Assembly: GCF_008364845.1 (NCBI RefSeq)
Contig: NZ_VTTP01000001.1
Span: 581,594 to 645,593, forward strand
Direction: 5' to 3'
DNA: 64,000 nucleotides
Origin: Actinotalea subterranea
Lineage (GTDB): Bacteria; Actinomycetota; Actinomycetes; Actinomycetales; Cellulomonadaceae
The notes beneath the pieces are model-generated. The model was not told the DNA's origin and did not search any database. It saw only the letters and a program-made list of their open reading frames with translations. Numbering within the stretch: position 1 is the first letter of the stretch; each line of letters starts with the position of its first letter. Shown here one piece after another: positions 50,576 to 58,781 of the stretch. The translations under genes and the position numbers were made by a program.

Positions 50576-51463
50576 TCAGCCGAGCCTGCGCTCGAGCTCC
50601 CCCCGCGCCGGCTCGACGAGCGCGGCGTGCAGGCCTCGGAACGTCGCGACCGAGAGCGCTGCCGGCCAGTCGTCCGCGAGGTGCTCGGCCGGCAGGCGCG
50701 GCACGGCCCGCAGCAGGTCGAGCCAATCGGCGACCAGCGCCGTCAGGTCCGCCAGCGCGGCCGGCCCGCCGCCGGGCGCCCGGCCGGCCCACCGGCGCCG
50801 GAACTCCTCGTGCCGCACCCGCATCTCGTCGAGCCGCCAGGCCGTGCGCACGCTGCGGGCGGCCGAGAACCCGGGGACCTCGTGCGCGCGGAACGCCACG
50901 AGCTCCATCGCGTCGGCGGGGCCGCCGTCGAGCGCTCCCCCACCGGGCGCGTCGTCGTCGGGACGCCCGTCGTGCACGCCGCCGAGCGCCTCGGCGACGT
51001 CCACCTCGCCGGGCGCGATCCACAGGCCGTCGCGCAGCAGGCCGAAGCCGGCCCACGCGAGCTGGGCACGCACCCGGTGCCGCATGTCCCGCCGGCTCTC
51101 GGGCACGGAGAAGGTCACCAGGGTCCAGCCCGTCCCGAGCGGCGCGAAGGGGTCGTCGGCGAACACGCGCCCCTTGGCCTCGCGCAGCACCCGCTCGCTC
51201 TCAGGAGTGAGCACGTGCGAGACGGTGCGCCCGACGCGGATCGGGGCGAGCAGGCCCCGCGCGGCCATCCGGTTGAGGGTCGCGCGCGTCGCCGCCTCCC
51301 CGACGCCGAGCTCGGCCAGCAGGGCGATGAGCTCGGCGGTGGGCAGCGGGCCGACGTCGCGATCCACGACGAGCTCGCCCATGAACGCCAGCAGCAGCTG
51401 CTCGGGGCGGCGCCTGACCGCCTCCGGACCCGGACCGGCGAGGTCCGCGGAGGGCTTCGGCAT
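50576..51463 (-). CDS. PaaX-family transcriptional regulator (copy 2)
   Basis: 295 residues from ATG 51463. No Shine-Dalgarno is visible, but CATACT lies seven bases in front, so the mRNA may be leaderless. Winged-helix domain ('LGVGEAATRATLNRMAARGLL' as LGVGEAATRATLNRMAARG then LLAP), central 'GTGWTLVTFSVPESRRDMRHRV', 'WAGFGLLRDGLWIAPGEVDVAEAL', and the PaaX C-terminal 'LRAVPRLPAEHLADDWPA'. An insertion of Asp/Gly-rich residues near 185-200 is unlike most relatives. It lies upstream of operon B on the same strand and divergent from the NitT-type transporter, and may control both. Confidence 0.9.
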   Translation of the reverse strand: MPKPSADLAGPGPEAVRRRPEQLLLAFMGELVVDRDVGPLPTAELIALLAELGVGEAATRATLNRMAARGLLAPIRVGRTVSHVLTPESERVLREAKGRVFADDPFAPLGTGWTLVTFSVPESRRDMRHRVRAQLAWAGFGLLRDGLWIAPGEVDVAEALGGVHDGRPDDDAPGGGALDGGPADAMELVAFRAHEVPGFSAARSVRTAWRLDEMRVRHEEFRRRWAGRAPGGGPAALADLTALVADWLDLLRAVPRLPAEHLADDWPAALSVATFRGLHAALVEPARGELERRLG

Positions 51464-51520
51464 GCGCGGGAGTATGGCACGCCCGCCCGGCCACGGGCCG
51501 CGACCGATGCCGCAAGACGA

Positions 51521-51576
51521 TTGACATGCGTGACATCCAGTTGCACGATGGCCGCACAAGTGTCATGCATCACACG
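51521..51576. promoter_or_regulatory. Promoter of the NitT/TauT operon with repeated TGACAT boxes
   Basis: TTGACA (51521-51526) and CACGAT (51544-51549) with a 17-base spacer fit a promoter for the transporter. TTGACATGCGTGACAT (51521-51536) contains two direct TGACAT copies, and a near-palindrome with ATGCAT in the middle (GTGTCATGCATCACAC) follows from about 51560. The same TTGACAT word forms the -35 region next to PaaX gene 1, suggesting a shared operator. Confidence 0.55.
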
Positions 51577-51643
51577 TCAGCGTCGACGGCGCACGGCACT
51601 CCCCCGCTCGACACCCGAGATTCAACGGAGAATTGAGGCCCCC

Positions 51644-52630
51644 ATGAACCGACGTCCCGCCCTCCTGGCGGCACTCGTCGCGTCGTTGTCGCTGGGACTT
51701 GCCGCGTGCTCGTCCGGCGAGACCACGCCCGAGGAGCCGGGCACCTCCGCCGCGGTCGGGGCCGAGTCCCCGCGGGCCATCACGATCGGCGCGCTGAGCA
51801 TCAGCGAGACCGCGCCCCTGTGGGCGGCGGTCGAGGCCGGCGTCTTCGCCGAGCACGGGCTCGACGTCACGGTCCAGCCGATCCAGGGCGGCGCGCAGGC
51901 CATGCCGGCCCTCCTCAACGGCGACGTCGACTTCTCGATCGGCCAGCCGTTCGGCGCCATGCGCGCGAGCCTCCAGGGCCTCGACGTGCGGGTGATCTCG
52001 AACTACGCGGAGAGCTACACCGAGGGCGACGACATCAACTCGGTCGTGACCGGCGCCGACAGCGGGATCAGCCGACCGGCCGACCTCGCGGGCAAGCGCG
52101 TCTCGGTCAACTCCCTGGGCGCCGCGGGCGACCTGACGATCATGGCGGCGGTCGAGGCGGACGGCGGCGACCCGAGCACCATCGAGTTCGTCGAGGTCGC
52201 CTTCCCGGATGCCCAGGCCCAGCTCGAGTCGGGCAACATCGACGCCGCGTGGGTGCCCGAGCCGTTCGTCTCGATGATCGTCGGCGCGGGTGGCTCACGC
52301 GTCGTCGACCCCTACCAGGCGGTGCTGCCCGGCCTGCCGACGCTCGTCGTGCAGACCACGGGCGCGACGGTCACCGACGACCCGGAGCTCGTCCAGGCCG
52401 TGCGCGACGCGTTCGCGGACGCGTTCACGTGGGCGCAGGAGAACGACGAGGCGCTGCGCCAGTCACTCGTCGACGAGATGTCGCTGCCCGAGGCCGCCGC
52501 GCAGTCGCTGCCGCTCCCGCACTTCACCACGCCGATCGACCGCGACGTGCTCCAGAGCCTGGCCGACCTCGCGGTCGAGCACGAGTTCTTCGAGCAGGCC
52601 CCCGACCTCGACACCCTCATCTCCGAGTGA
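51644..52630 (+). CDS. NitT/TauT-type ABC importer substrate-binding lipoprotein
   Basis: 328 residues; signal sequence with lipobox LAAC (residues ~19-22). The mature part is the NMT1/SsuA-like fold: 'ISETAPLWAAVEAGVFAEHGLDV', 'MPALLNGDVDFSIGQPFG', 'VSVNSLGAAGD', 'LESGNIDAAWVPEPF'. These binding proteins deliver sulfonates, pyrimidine precursors, nitrate or aromatic acids. In this island an aromatic acid such as a phthalate- or hydroxybenzoate-like compound is likely. The first gene of operon C, with a 140-base leader that carries candidate PaaX boxes. Confidence 0.92.
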   Translation: MNRRPALLAALVASLSLGLAACSSGETTPEEPGTSAAVGAESPRAITIGALSISETAPLWAAVEAGVFAEHGLDVTVQPIQGGAQAMPALLNGDVDFSIGQPFGAMRASLQGLDVRVISNYAESYTEGDDINSVVTGADSGISRPADLAGKRVSVNSLGAAGDLTIMAAVEADGGDPSTIEFVEVAFPDAQAQLESGNIDAAWVPEPFVSMIVGAGGSRVVDPYQAVLPGLPTLVVQTTGATVTDDPELVQAVRDAFADAFTWAQENDEALRQSLVDEMSLPEAAAQSLPLPHFTTPIDRDVLQSLADLAVEHEFFEQAPDLDTLISE

Positions 52631-53619
52631 CCCAGCAGACCGACATGGTGAACGGCTCGCGTCCTGGCGGCGGCAGCCCCGGGACGCGGGCCGTCCCCGT
52701 CGGGCCGGGCGCGGGCCGCCCCGACGCACCGGCCGGCGCGGCACCCGGCGCACCGGCCGACGTCACCCCCCGTGCCCCGCGCCCCGGTGGGCGCAGCGCC
52801 GGCCCGGCCGCTGGCCGTCGTCGCACCGGCCGTCCGGGGCCGGCCCGGGCCGGCGGGTCCGCGGCGCTGGGCGCCCTCGGCGTCGTCGGCTGCGTCCTGA
52901 CCTGGGAGGTCGTCGCCCTCGCAGAGGTGGTCAACCCCGCGTACCTGCCGCGCTTCACGACGACGGCGGCGCGCCTGGTCACCGAGCTCGGCACGCCCCG
53001 GTTCTGGTCCGCCCTGGGCGACACCGTCGTCACGTGGGCGCTCGGCCTCGCGATCGCCGTCGTGGCCGCCCTCGTCGCCGGGACCGTCATCGGCCTCGTC
53101 CCGTTCCTGCGGCGGGCCACCCGCTCCACGGTCGAGTTCCTGCGGCCGATCCCGTCGGTCGCGATCATCCCGCTCGCCGTGCTGATCGCCGGCCTCTCGC
53201 GCGAGGCGGCGCTCGTCGTCGTCGTCTACGCGCCGTTCTGGCAGGTGCTCATCCAGGTGCTCTACGGCGTCGCGGACGTCGACACGGTGGCACAGGACAC
53301 GGCCCGCAGCTTCGGGCTCGGCTGGCTGCGCAGGCTGCATCACGTGGTGCTCCCGACCGCCCTGCCCTACGTCATCACCGGTTTCCGCCTCGCCGCCTCG
53401 ATCGCCCTCGTGCTGACCATCACCGCCGAGCTCGTGATCGGCAACCCCGGGATCGGCCGGCAGATCGACGTGTACCGGTCCGCCCCCGACGCGCCCGGCC
53501 TCTACGCCCTGGTGCTCGTGACCGGCGCCCTCGGGCTCCTCGTCAACCTCGGCACCCGGGCCGTCGAGCGACGGGTCCTGCACTGGCACCCGTCGGTCCG
53601 CAAGGAGGGTGCCGCGTGA
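52627..53619 (+). CDS. ABC importer permease (NitT/TauT type) 1
   Basis: 330 residues from GTG 52627, overlapping the binding-protein stop by four bases; ATG 52645 is an alternative. About 75 N-terminal residues are Gly/Pro/Arg-rich and disordered, unusually long for this family. Six membrane segments follow (~80-310), with the EAA loop 'VAQDTARSFGLGWLRRLHHVVLP' near 225-245. It forms the channel with the second permease. The extension may be a recent addition through repeat expansion, as its composition differs from the membrane domain. Confidence 0.9.
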   Translation: MTQQTDMVNGSRPGGGSPGTRAVPVGPGAGRPDAPAGAAPGAPADVTPRAPRPGGRSAGPAAGRRRTGRPGPARAGGSAALGALGVVGCVLTWEVVALAEVVNPAYLPRFTTTAARLVTELGTPRFWSALGDTVVTWALGLAIAVVAALVAGTVIGLVPFLRRATRSTVEFLRPIPSVAIIPLAVLIAGLSREAALVVVVYAPFWQVLIQVLYGVADVDTVAQDTARSFGLGWLRRLHHVVLPTALPYVITGFRLAASIALVLTITAELVIGNPGIGRQIDVYRSAPDAPGLYALVLVTGALGLLVNLGTRAVERRVLHWHPSVRKEGAA

Positions 53620-54404
53620 GGACCACCGCCCGCCGCGCGCTCGTCTCCGTCGGCTTCGCCGCCGGCCTGCCCGCGCTCCTCGTGGCCGCGTGGGCGCTGG
53701 CCACCCAGGGCACGACGAGCCTCTACTTCCCCTCGCCCGCACGGGTCGCGCAGGCCTTCACGCGCACGTGGCTCGCCCCGGAGACGATCACGGGCGACGT
53801 CCTGCCCAGCCTCGCCCGCTTCGGCATCGGCGTGCTCCTGTCCATCGTCATCGGCGTGGTCGCGGGGACGGCCATCGGCGCGACGCCGTGGCTCCGGGCC
53901 CTGCTCGAGCCCATGCTCGAGTTCTTCCGGGCCATCCCACCCGTGGTCCTGGTGCCCGTCCTCATGCTCCTGCTCGGCATCGACGACACGATGAAGCTCG
54001 CCGTGATCGTCTCGGGCAGCGTCTGGCCCGTCCTGCTCAACACGATCGAGGGCGTCCGGGCGATGGATCCCGTGCTCACGGACACGTCCCGGTCCTACCG
54101 GGTCCGTGGGGCGCTGGCCTACCGCTACTTCGTGCTGCCGGCCGCGAGCCCGCAGATCATGGCCGGCATCAGGCTCTGCCTGTCCATCGGCCTGATCCTC
54201 ATGGTGATCTCGGAGATGTTCGCCTCGTCGTCGGGGCTGGGCTACCAGATCGTCTACTTCCAGCGGCAGTACATGGTCGCCGAGATGTGGAGCGGCATCC
54301 TGCTGCTCGGTCTCGTCGGCGTGGTCGTGGCCGCGGTCTTCCAGCTCGTCGAACGACGGGTCCTGCACTGGTACCACGGCTCGAGAGAGGTCGCACGTGG
54401 CTGA
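53616..54404 (+). CDS. ABC importer permease (NitT/TauT type) 2
   Basis: 262 residues; GTG 53616 overlaps the previous stop and has AAGGAGG eight bases upstream. Six membrane helices typical of SsuC/TauC permeases; the EAA loop 'LTDTSRSYRVRGALAYRYFVLP' lies near residues 160-185. It pairs with permease 1 to give a heteromeric channel. The 3' end overlaps the ATPase gene by eight bases. Confidence 0.93.
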   Translation: MRTTARRALVSVGFAAGLPALLVAAWALATQGTTSLYFPSPARVAQAFTRTWLAPETITGDVLPSLARFGIGVLLSIVIGVVAGTAIGATPWLRALLEPMLEFFRAIPPVVLVPVLMLLLGIDDTMKLAVIVSGSVWPVLLNTIEGVRAMDPVLTDTSRSYRVRGALAYRYFVLPAASPQIMAGIRLCLSIGLILMVISEMFASSSGLGYQIVYFQRQYMVAEMWSGILLLGLVGVVVAAVFQLVERRVLHWYHGSREVARG

Positions 54405-55203
54405 GAACACCCCCCTGCTGTCCGTCCGGGAGCTGAGCAAGACGTACCCGGGCGCGAACGGGCCGGTCGAGGCGATCGGCTCGATCAGCTTCGACGTGCA
54501 CCCCGGTGAGCTGGTGTGCATCGTCGGGCCGTCGGGCTGCGGCAAGACGACGCTCCTCAAGTGCCTCGCGGGCCTGCTGCCCCCGACGTCGGGCTCGGTC
54601 ATGCTCGACGGCGCGGAGGTGAGCGCACCACCGAAGAAGATGGCGCTCGTCTTCCAGGAGTACGGCCGGAGCCTGTACCCGTGGCTCACGGTGCGGGACA
54701 ACGTGGCGCTGCCCCTCAAGGCCCGCGGCGTCCCCCGCGCGGAGCGGCTGGCCGCGGTCGAGCGGGCCGTCGAGGAGGTCGGCCTCGCCCACGCGCTGGA
54801 CACCTACCCGTGGCAGCTGTCCGGCGGCATGCAGCAGCGCGTGGCGATCGCGCGGGCCGTGGCCTACCAGCCGGAGGTGCTCGTCATGGACGAGCCGTTC
54901 GCGGCGGTCGACGCGCAGACCCGGGCAGACCTCGAGGACCTCGTCCGCCGCGTCTGGAAGGACCTCGGGGTGACCGTGCTCTTCGTGACGCACGACATCG
55001 ACGAGTCCGTCTACCTCGGGGGCCGGGTGCTCGTGCTCTCGAGCTCGCCGACCGTGGTGCAGGAGGACCTCGCGATCGACCTGCCGGCCGAGCGGGACCA
55101 GCTCACCACGCGCGCGCTCCCCCGGTTCACCGAGCTGCGGACCCACGTGTACGGGCAGATCCAGCGCGCCAAGCGCGGGGAGGCCGTGCCTGCCGTCAGG
55201 TGA
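54397..55203 (+). CDS. ABC importer ATPase (NitT/TauT type)
   Basis: 268 residues, GTG start with GAGAGAGG upstream. Complete nucleotide-binding domain: Walker A GPSGCGKTT (~residues 43-51), Q-loop 'LVFQEYGRSLYPWLTV', signature LSGGMQQRVAIARA, Walker B VLVMDEPFAAVD and H-loop 'LFVTHDIDES'. This is the SsuB/TauB-like energy subunit of operon C. Its last eight bases overlap the convergent MarR gene, and no terminator lies between them. Confidence 0.95.
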   Translation: MAENTPLLSVRELSKTYPGANGPVEAIGSISFDVHPGELVCIVGPSGCGKTTLLKCLAGLLPPTSGSVMLDGAEVSAPPKKMALVFQEYGRSLYPWLTVRDNVALPLKARGVPRAERLAAVERAVEEVGLAHALDTYPWQLSGGMQQRVAIARAVAYQPEVLVMDEPFAAVDAQTRADLEDLVRRVWKDLGVTVLFVTHDIDESVYLGGRVLVLSSSPTVVQEDLAIDLPAERDQLTTRALPRFTELRTHVYGQIQRAKRGEAVPAVR

Positions 55204-55765
55204 GCGGGGCCGGGTCGCCGTCGGCGGGGGCCGCGCCGTCGGCGCCGTGCACGCCGCGCAGGACCGTGGTCAGGAGCCGCTGGAGGACGTCCCGCTCCTC
55301 GCGCGTGAGCGCGGAGGTCAGGACGGCGTCGACCCGCGACGCCGACGGCGCGACGTCGCGCAGCACCTCCCGGCCCGCCCGGGTGAGGCGCACGACGTTG
55401 CGGCGCCGGTCCGCATCGGCGCGTGCGCGGGCGACGAGGCCACGCGCCTCGAGGCGGCCGACGAGGCCGGCGACGGTCGAGCGGTCGAGGTCCAGGGCGT
55501 CGCAGAGCTCCCGTTGGCTCGCCTCGCCGAGGCGGTGGAGCACGTTGAGCACACCGAACTGGACGTTCGTGAGCCTGGCGCCCACCTGCTGCGCCCACGC
55601 GACCAGGTGGGCCTGCTGCGCACGGCGCAGGAGGAACCCGGTGTGGTGCGCGAGGTCGAGGGGCAGGTCGTCGGGCACGTCGTCCGGCACGCCGTCGGGC
55701 ACCGCGCCGTCCCGCACCGCGCCGTCCCGCACCGCGCCGTCGTGCGTCAGGTTCCCGTCGGTCAC
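55196..55765 (-). CDS. MarR-family regulator of the gentisate operon
   Basis: 189 residues from GTG 55765. The first ~35 residues contain imperfect repeats of DGAV (DGAVRDGAVRDGAVPDG) and are probably disordered. MarR winged-helix domain at ~40-165: 'QRELCDALDLDRSTVAGLVGRL' recognition region and 'RADADRRRNVVRLTRAGREVL' wing. Last gene of the gentisate operon, 40 bases after the isomerase gene, so it is likely autoregulated and may bind the palindrome at 58559-58576. Ligand likely gentisate or a precursor (inference). Confidence 0.9.
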   Translation of the reverse strand: MTDGNLTHDGAVRDGAVRDGAVPDGVPDDVPDDLPLDLAHHTGFLLRRAQQAHLVAWAQQVGARLTNVQFGVLNVLHRLGEASQRELCDALDLDRSTVAGLVGRLEARGLVARARADADRRRNVVRLTRAGREVLRDVAPSASRVDAVLTSALTREERDVLQRLLTTVLRGVHGADGAAPADGDPAPLT

Positions 55766-55805
55766 CGGGCCATCATCCTCGGGCGCGGCCGCTTCCCGGC
55801 GGACG

Positions 55806-56567
55806 TCACAGCCAGCGCGGCGGCTCCGGGACGGGTGAGCCGTCCGCCGTCGTGAGCAGGTGAGCTCCGCCGCGCCCGGTCGCCCAGCGCGCCAGGTCGG
55901 CCGCGCGGCCGCGCACGGTCACGGGACCACCCGGCGCGGGGACCCGGTCGAGTGCCCGGAGCCCCGCCCCGCCCGCCGCGCCGAGCGCCGTCCGGGCCTC
56001 GGGCGGGGCGTCCTGCCTGCTGCCCCACACGCGGACCACGTCTGCGAGCAGCAGGTCGACGAGCTCGGGCGGGAAGTGCCGGAACGACGCGCCGTGGTCG
56101 AGGTCGACCGCGTGGATCCACACCTCGCGCGTGCGCATCCAGACGGTCTCGCTCGCGGGCACGACGCGGCCCTGCGCGGTCCGGACCTGGGCGTGCCAGG
56201 CGTCGTCGGCCAGGTCACGCCACTCGACGTCGAGGTGGACCGCGGCGTGCGCGGACAGGTTGCGCAGGGCCCGCGCGGGCAGGGTCGCGCCGAGCTCGAT
56301 CTCGGCGTCCCGCTCCTCGGGCGAGGCGTACATCGGGGTCTCGACCCCGGTGGCGGCCCACTGGGTGAGGCGCGTGAGGGCGCGCGCGTTGAGCCCGACG
56401 TGCGCGACCACGTGGCGGCGCAGCCAGCCCGGCACGAGGGACGGGGCGCCCAGCTCGCTGGTGCGGAGCTCGTTGAGCGCGCGCGAGAAGTACGCCTGCC
56501 CGCGCCGGGCGAGCAGCAGCGCGGCGAGCAGCTCGGGGTCGGTGGTCCGGTCGGTCCGGGCGGGCAT
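55806..56567 (-). CDS. Mycothiol-dependent maleylpyruvate isomerase-family protein
   Basis: 253 residues; ATG one base after the FAH stop, with GGAGG in front. N-terminal DinB-like four-helix domain: 'LVPGWLRRHVVAHVGLNARALTRL' with the metal-ligand His of HVVAHV, and 'VWMRTREVWIHAVDLDHG' carrying the Glu-x-x-x-His ligand pattern; small C-terminal MDMPI domain (~170-250). This family isomerises maleylpyruvate to fumarylpyruvate using mycothiol in actinobacteria. Its place between gentisate dioxygenase/FAH and the regulator gives a complete gentisate ring-fission route. Confidence 0.93.
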   Translation of the reverse strand: MPARTDRTTDPELLAALLLARRGQAYFSRALNELRTSELGAPSLVPGWLRRHVVAHVGLNARALTRLTQWAATGVETPMYASPEERDAEIELGATLPARALRNLSAHAAVHLDVEWRDLADDAWHAQVRTAQGRVVPASETVWMRTREVWIHAVDLDHGASFRHFPPELVDLLLADVVRVWGSRQDAPPEARTALGAAGGAGLRALDRVPAPGGPVTVRGRAADLARWATGRGGAHLLTTADGSPVPEPPRWL

Positions 56568-56568
56568 G

Positions 56569-57441
56569 TCAGGCCTCCGCCACGATCGCGTTGCGCAGCT
56601 CGCCGAGCCCGCTGACGGTCGTGGTCAGCGTCTGCCCGGGGGCCAGGTAACGCGGGGGCGTCCGCGCGTGGCCGACGCCGCCGGGGGTGCCCGTCGCGAT
56701 GACGTCGCCGGGCCGCAGGGTCAGGATCTGCGACACGTAGGCGACGAGCGCGGCGGGGCCGAAGACCATGTCGTCCACCGCGGTGTGCTGCACCCGCTCG
56801 CCGTCGACCGACGTGGCGAGCTCGCCCGTGAGCACGTGGGAGCCGCCGTCCTCGACCGTGATCCACGGGCCGAACGGCGTGGTCGCCTCGAAGGTCTTGC
56901 CCTGGAGCCACTGGGGGGTGCGGTACTGGTGGTCCCGCATCGTGACGTCGTTGAGCACGGCGTAGCCCGCGATGGTCGCCTGGGCCGCCGCCTCGTCGAG
57001 CCGCCGTGCGGTTGCACCGACGACGACGGCGACCTCGCCCTCCCAGTCCACGGCGTCGGCGGCGTGCGCGGGGAGCACGATCGGGTCGTAGGGGCCGATC
57101 AACGCCTCCGGGTACTTCGCGAACAGCGTGGGGTGGGTGGGCAGCTCGCGTCCCATCTCGAGGATGTGCGCGCGGTAGTTGAGGCCGACGCACACGATCT
57201 TCGAGGGGCGCAGCACGGGCGGCGCCCACGCGGTCGGCCCGATCTCGGCGAGCGCGTGGCGCGTACCGTCGGCTGTCGCGGCCCGCTCGCGCCAGTCGCC
57301 GGTGCCGAGCAGTGCGCCGACGTCGGCGAACCCCGGGATCTCGACCGCCGCGTCGTCGTCCACCCGGACCGCCACCGTCGCGTCCGGCGACGCGCCGTCG
57401 TCCGCAGCGCCTCCGCGCAGCCGCAGGGTGCCGAGCCTCAT
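56569..57441 (-). CDS. Fumarylacetoacetate hydrolase-family protein, likely fumarylpyruvate hydrolase
   Basis: 290 residues; ATG overlaps the dioxygenase stop (ATGA). FAH fold from ~75: 'KIVCVGLNYRAHILEMGRE', 'DWEGEVAVVVGATAR' with the metal-binding Glu pair, 'NDVTMRDHQYRTPQWLQGKTFE' (split as NDVTMRDHQYRTPQWLQG and KTFE) and 'GDVIATGTPGGVG'. The sequence agrees with fumarylpyruvate/acylpyruvate hydrolases, which split fumarylpyruvate to fumarate and pyruvate. Second gene of the gentisate operon and paralogous to the FAH gene at 43.6-44.5 kb. Confidence 0.93.
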   Translation of the reverse strand: MRLGTLRLRGGAADDGASPDATVAVRVDDDAAVEIPGFADVGALLGTGDWRERAATADGTRHALAEIGPTAWAPPVLRPSKIVCVGLNYRAHILEMGRELPTHPTLFAKYPEALIGPYDPIVLPAHAADAVDWEGEVAVVVGATARRLDEAAAQATIAGYAVLNDVTMRDHQYRTPQWLQGKTFEATTPFGPWITVEDGGSHVLTGELATSVDGERVQHTAVDDMVFGPAALVAYVSQILTLRPGDVIATGTPGGVGHARTPPRYLAPGQTLTTTVSGLGELRNAIVAEA

Positions 57442-58529
57442 GCGAGGTCCTCGTTGCGCTGGCCGGGCACGTAGGTGCGCGTGAAGTGGAGGCGGTCGAT
57501 GATCGGCCCGTCGGTGAACCGGAAGAGGTCGAGCTGCGTGTCGGCGTGCAGCGACCACGGCACCCAGCTCGGGACGGCGAACAGGTCGCCGGTCTCGAGG
57601 CGGTGCTCGGTCCCGCCGAGGACGACGGTGCCCTCGCCCTCGAACACCTGCCACACCGAGGAGCCGACCTCGTGGCGGGGCGCCGTCTCGGCGCCGCTGC
57701 GCAGCCGGTGGAACTCGCACCGCAGGGTGGGCATCACGTCCCCGCCGGTCGTGGGGTTGACGTACCGGATCGCGGCGTGGCCCTGCTCGACCGTGGCGGG
57801 ATGGCCGGCGTCCTCGAGCGCGAGCTGCTCGCGCAGCGCACGGTCGGTGTGCTCCCAGCGGTAGGCCGCGAGCGGCGAGCTGGGCTGGTCCTCGAGGGCG
57901 GACAGGGGGCGCAGGCCGGGGTGGGCCCAGAGCCGCTCGGAGCGCGACACGTCCGGCGACGCCTCGTCGGTCACGCGCTCCGAGCCGAACTCGAAGAACC
58001 CGACGTCGGTGTAGTGCGAGAACGGCACGTCCAGGCCGTCGATCCAGGCCATCGGCTGGTCGGTGTCGTTGTGGTGGCCGTGGAAGTTCCAGCCCGGCGT
58101 GAGCAGCAGGTCGCCGCGGCGCATCGCGACGGGGTCGCCGTTGACGACGGTCCAGACGCCCTCGCCCTCGACGACGAAGCGGAAGGCGTTCTGGCTGTGC
58201 CGGTGCTCCGGGGCGGTCTCGTGGCCGCCGAGGTACTGGATGGCGCACCAGAGGGTCGGGGTCGCGTAGGCGGTTCCCGGCAGGCCGGGGTTGGCCAGGC
58301 CGAGGGCGCGACGCTCGCCGCCGCGGCCGACGGGGACGAGCTCGCCGGAGCGTTCCGCGAGCCCGTAGAGGGTCGACCACTTCCACACGTGCGGCAGCGC
58401 CTTGGGCGCGGGCGCGAAGGGCATGAGGTCGTCGCGCTGGGTCCAGAGGGGAGAGAGGTTCTGGGCCGCGAAGTCGGTGTAGAGCTGCTGGAGCTCGGGG
58501 GTGTCGGCGTGGCCGTCCATCTGCTGCAC
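57438..58529 (-). CDS. Gentisate 1,2-dioxygenase
   Basis: 363 residues from GTG 58529 with AGGAGGACACC upstream; the frame is open further but has no better site. Bicupin protein: iron ligands His109, His111 (PEHRHSQNAFRFV) and His150 (GWNFHGH) in the first cupin; 'GTEHRLETGDLFAVPSWVPW' in the second cupin. The enzyme opens gentisate with O2 to maleylpyruvate. First gene of operon D, followed by the hydrolase, isomerase and MarR genes. 'HETAPEHRHSQNAFRF' is diagnostic, separating it from 1-hydroxy-2-naphthoate dioxygenase only moderately, but the operon supports gentisate. Confidence 0.95.
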   Translation of the reverse strand: MQQMDGHADTPELQQLYTDFAAQNLSPLWTQRDDLMPFAPAPKALPHVWKWSTLYGLAERSGELVPVGRGGERRALGLANPGLPGTAYATPTLWCAIQYLGGHETAPEHRHSQNAFRFVVEGEGVWTVVNGDPVAMRRGDLLLTPGWNFHGHHNDTDQPMAWIDGLDVPFSHYTDVGFFEFGSERVTDEASPDVSRSERLWAHPGLRPLSALEDQPSSPLAAYRWEHTDRALREQLALEDAGHPATVEQGHAAIRYVNPTTGGDVMPTLRCEFHRLRSGAETAPRHEVGSSVWQVFEGEGTVVLGGTEHRLETGDLFAVPSWVPWSLHADTQLDLFRFTDGPIIDRLHFTRTYVPGQRNEDLA

Positions 58530-58558
58530 GGTGTCCTCCTCGATGGCGTCGTCGCCAG

Positions 58559-58576
58559 TCGTTGGTACACCAACGA
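58559..58576. promoter_or_regulatory. Operator palindrome upstream of the gentisate operon
   Basis: TCGTTGGTACACCAACGA at 58559-58576 has 8-base perfect arms around AC, 30 bases upstream of the gentisate dioxygenase start. It lies where the promoter should be and is a strong candidate site for the MarR encoded by the same operon. Confidence 0.65.
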
Positions 58577-58645
58577 TATGTGTCCGCGCCTCTCCTGGGA
58601 AGAGGCCCGATCGCCGAGACCGCACTTCTGCGCCGAACCCGCACT

Positions 58646-58683
58646 CGCGCATGTGCGACCTCGGTGCGGACGTGCGATCTCGG
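58646..58683. repeat. Two tandem 19-bp GAGGTCG-type units
   Basis: On the minus strand CCGAGATCGCACGTCCGCA (58683-58665) is directly followed by CCGAGGTCGCACATGCGCG (58664-58646), two contiguous 19-base units that share the CCGAGnTCGCAC start. They lie in the gap between the gentisate operon and the divergent kinase gene and belong to the same family as the arrays at 6.7, 7.5 and 64 kb. Confidence 0.7.
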
Positions 58684-58781
58684 CACGGCGCGGGGGCGGA
58701 TGGGGGGTGGGTGTGGGGGGGCTCCGCAGCCCAGACCTCAGGTCCCAGCCGGTGCCCGAGGCGCAGACCTACGATCACGCC

